Source: Candidatus Wallbacteria bacterium
Lineage (GTDB): Bacteria; Muiribacteriota; UBA6191; JACPRK01
Assembly: GCA_016199905.1 (NCBI GenBank)
Contig: JACQFU010000173.1
Coordinates: 1 to 6,123, forward strand
Direction of reading: 5' to 3'
DNA: 6,123 nucleotides
Positions 5,208 to 6,123 of the stretch are shown in pieces (position 1 is the first letter of the stretch; the number at the start of each line of letters is the position of its first letter). The position numbers and the translations under genes are program-made. The notes beneath the pieces were generated by a model. The model was given only the letters and a program-made list of their open reading frames with translations, had not been told where the DNA came from and ran no database searches.

Positions 5208-5980
5208 CAAAAGCCATTTTGCATAGAAAACTGTCCGGTTTCGCGCTCCTGGCAGCGACTCTGATTGCGACCGCCTCAGCCGCGACAGGCGAGGACGCGT
5301 CGAAGAGACAGTCGCCGGAGCGGCTGCTCGAAGTGAGGGCGCTGACGCTGGACGCCAAGCTGGGGGGGCCGGTGATCTGCGTCGCCTGGGGCCGGGGAGA
5401 GGCGGGCCACTCGCTGACGCGCAAGCATCCGCTGTCAGCCGAGTTCCGCGTGGAGGAGACGCCTTTCGACCGCGTGCCGGAGAAAGGCGAGCCCGGCTAT
5501 TGCGAAATGACCCACCGCATCCTTTACCGCCAAGGTGACCGGGACTTCATCGCGGGCTGGATCCGCTACTTCGGAAGACCGGGCCCCCCCGAGGTCTGCG
5601 TCAGCTGCCTGGGCGGCGAACTGACGAACGTCCGCTGGGGGTTCGATCTGCAGAAGCAGCGGATCTGGACCGCTGCGCACGCCGAAGAGATGCCTTGTGT
5701 CCCCACTCGCTTCCGAGAACTGGAGTGGCACGGGCTGAGGTTCGGCATACCGCTGGACCTCGAGAGAGTTCCCCGCGAGACCGCGCTTTCGGCCATCTCC
5801 GCCCGGGGCGCCACGTCCGTGAACCCGGGTTCCCCGGCCGACGTCGTGCTGCTGCCCGACGACATCGATTTCCTCCACGGCCGAAATCGCGAGGCCGAGG
5901 CGTGGATTCGCCAGGGAGCCAAGGTCTTGCCCGAGCGCGACTTCGAAGGAATGCTCGCTCAGGGAACCCCCGGCAAGTAG
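5204..5980 (+). CDS. Secreted protein of unknown function, coupled to the upstream gene
   Basis: A 258-residue protein starting at GTG 5204-5206, overlapping the previous stop as GTGA, with GGGAGG at 5192-5197, six bases upstream. Residues 7-27 form a signal peptide: HRK, hydrophobic FALLAATLIATA, and an ASA or SAA cleavage site. The mature part has cysteines at 59, 100, 132, 135 and 165; the pair C132/C135 forms a VCVSC motif that could be redox-active or bind metal, but it may only make a structural disulfide. Recognisable stretches include LGGPVICVAWGRGEAGHS (53-70), GYCEMTHRILYR (98-109) and a charged C-terminal region with DVVLLPDDIDFL (213-224). I cannot place it in a family. Tight coupling to another exported Cys-containing protein suggests both act together outside the cytoplasm. 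The stop TAG at 5978-5980 lies inside the 3' end of a convergent gene. Confidence 0.83.
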   Translation: MTKAILHRKLSGFALLAATLIATASAATGEDASKRQSPERLLEVRALTLDAKLGGPVICVAWGRGEAGHSLTRKHPLSAEFRVEETPFDRVPEKGEPGYCEMTHRILYRQGDRDFIAGWIRYFGRPGPPEVCVSCLGGELTNVRWGFDLQKQRIWTAAHAEEMPCVPTRFRELEWHGLRFGIPLDLERVPRETALSAISARGATSVNPGSPADVVLLPDDIDFLHGRNREAEAWIRQGAKVLPERDFEGMLAQGTPGK

Positions 5981-6123
5981 CACGCTCCCCGCCTCCGCCA
6001 GTCCCACGCGAGCCAGGCTAGCGTCGCCAGCCACGCCAGCAGGCTGACGACCGCGCCCGCGGCGAAGGAGCGCGACCGGTAGGTCATCTCCAGGAGATGT
6101 TCTCCTCCCCGGACGGGGACGCC
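5959..6123 (-). CDS. C-terminal fragment of a YfhO-like membrane protein (partial)
   Basis: On the minus strand, entering from the window edge at 6123, a frame of 54 residues runs to TGA at 5961-5959. It begins with a beta-like segment VPVRGGEHLLEMTYRSRSF, continues into one hydrophobic helix AAGAVVSLLAWLATLAWLAW (residues 21-40), and ends with a basic tail DWRRRGACYLPGVP. A V-P-V-x-x-G-E-H-x-x-x-x-x-Y-x-x-x-S-F segment followed by a final transmembrane helix is what I recall at the C-terminus of YfhO-type GT-C membrane proteins, which handle sugar or polymer transfer at the membrane. Only the tail is visible, so the assignment is tentative. The last 22 bases overlap the 3' end of the plus-strand gene ending at 5980, so the two genes converge. 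No terminator is visible between them. Confidence 0.55.
   Translation of the reverse strand, partial: GVPVRGGEHLLEMTYRSRSFAAGAVVSLLAWLATLAWLAWDWRRRGACYLPGVP

Overview
This is a GC-rich bacterial window with strong G/C preference at third codon positions. No ribosomal or other taxonomic marker is present. The style (GTG starts, GTGA stop/start overlaps, many exported proteins of unknown function, a YfhO-like membrane protein) fits Acidobacteriota, Myxococcota or a related soil/sediment lineage, but that placement is a guess. No tRNA, rRNA, CRISPR array or transposase gene is visible.

Layout. (1) 1-645 (+): an unrecognised 214-residue protein, probably cut at its 5' end by the window edge. (2) 646-1026: mostly non-coding, with an imperfect inverted repeat, a short hairpin and one doubtful 37-codon ORF. 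(3) 1027-3122 (-): an AmmeMemoRadiSam locus. Its first gene, the radical SAM enzyme AmrS, is broken by an internal deletion with frameshift and has lost its C-terminal half. The second gene is intact and encodes a MEMO-AMMECR1 fusion with an N-terminal signal peptide. (4) 3123-3397: a divergent intergenic region holding an orphan minus-strand ORF and a good extended -10 promoter for the next unit. (5) 3398-4209 (+): a two-gene unit of a short zeta-toxin-like P-loop kinase and a 67-residue acidic partner, joined by a GTGA overlap. It looks like a toxin-antitoxin pair in toxin-first order, with a probably leaderless toxin mRNA. (6) 4281-5980 (+): two signal-peptide proteins, also joined by a GTGA overlap. 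The first carries a C-terminal VTG...F.D..H...ELHPV motif seen in families of uncharacterised bacterial proteins; the second is unrecognised. (7) 5959-6123 (-): the C-terminal end of a membrane protein resembling YfhO, convergent with and overlapping the preceding gene by 22 bases.

How the parts relate. AmrS, MEMO (AmrB) and AMMECR1 (AmrA) are a conserved three-part set whose biochemical role is unsettled; here the radical SAM partner looks dead while the other two persist as one exported polypeptide. The kinase/partner unit runs divergently from the amr genes. The downstream secreted pair is probably a separate operon, since it has its own strong ribosome binding site after a 71-base gap. 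The parts most worth following up are the toxin-first kinase pair with its leaderless promoter, the exported MEMO-AMMECR1 fusion beside a ruined amrS, and the coupled secreted pair.
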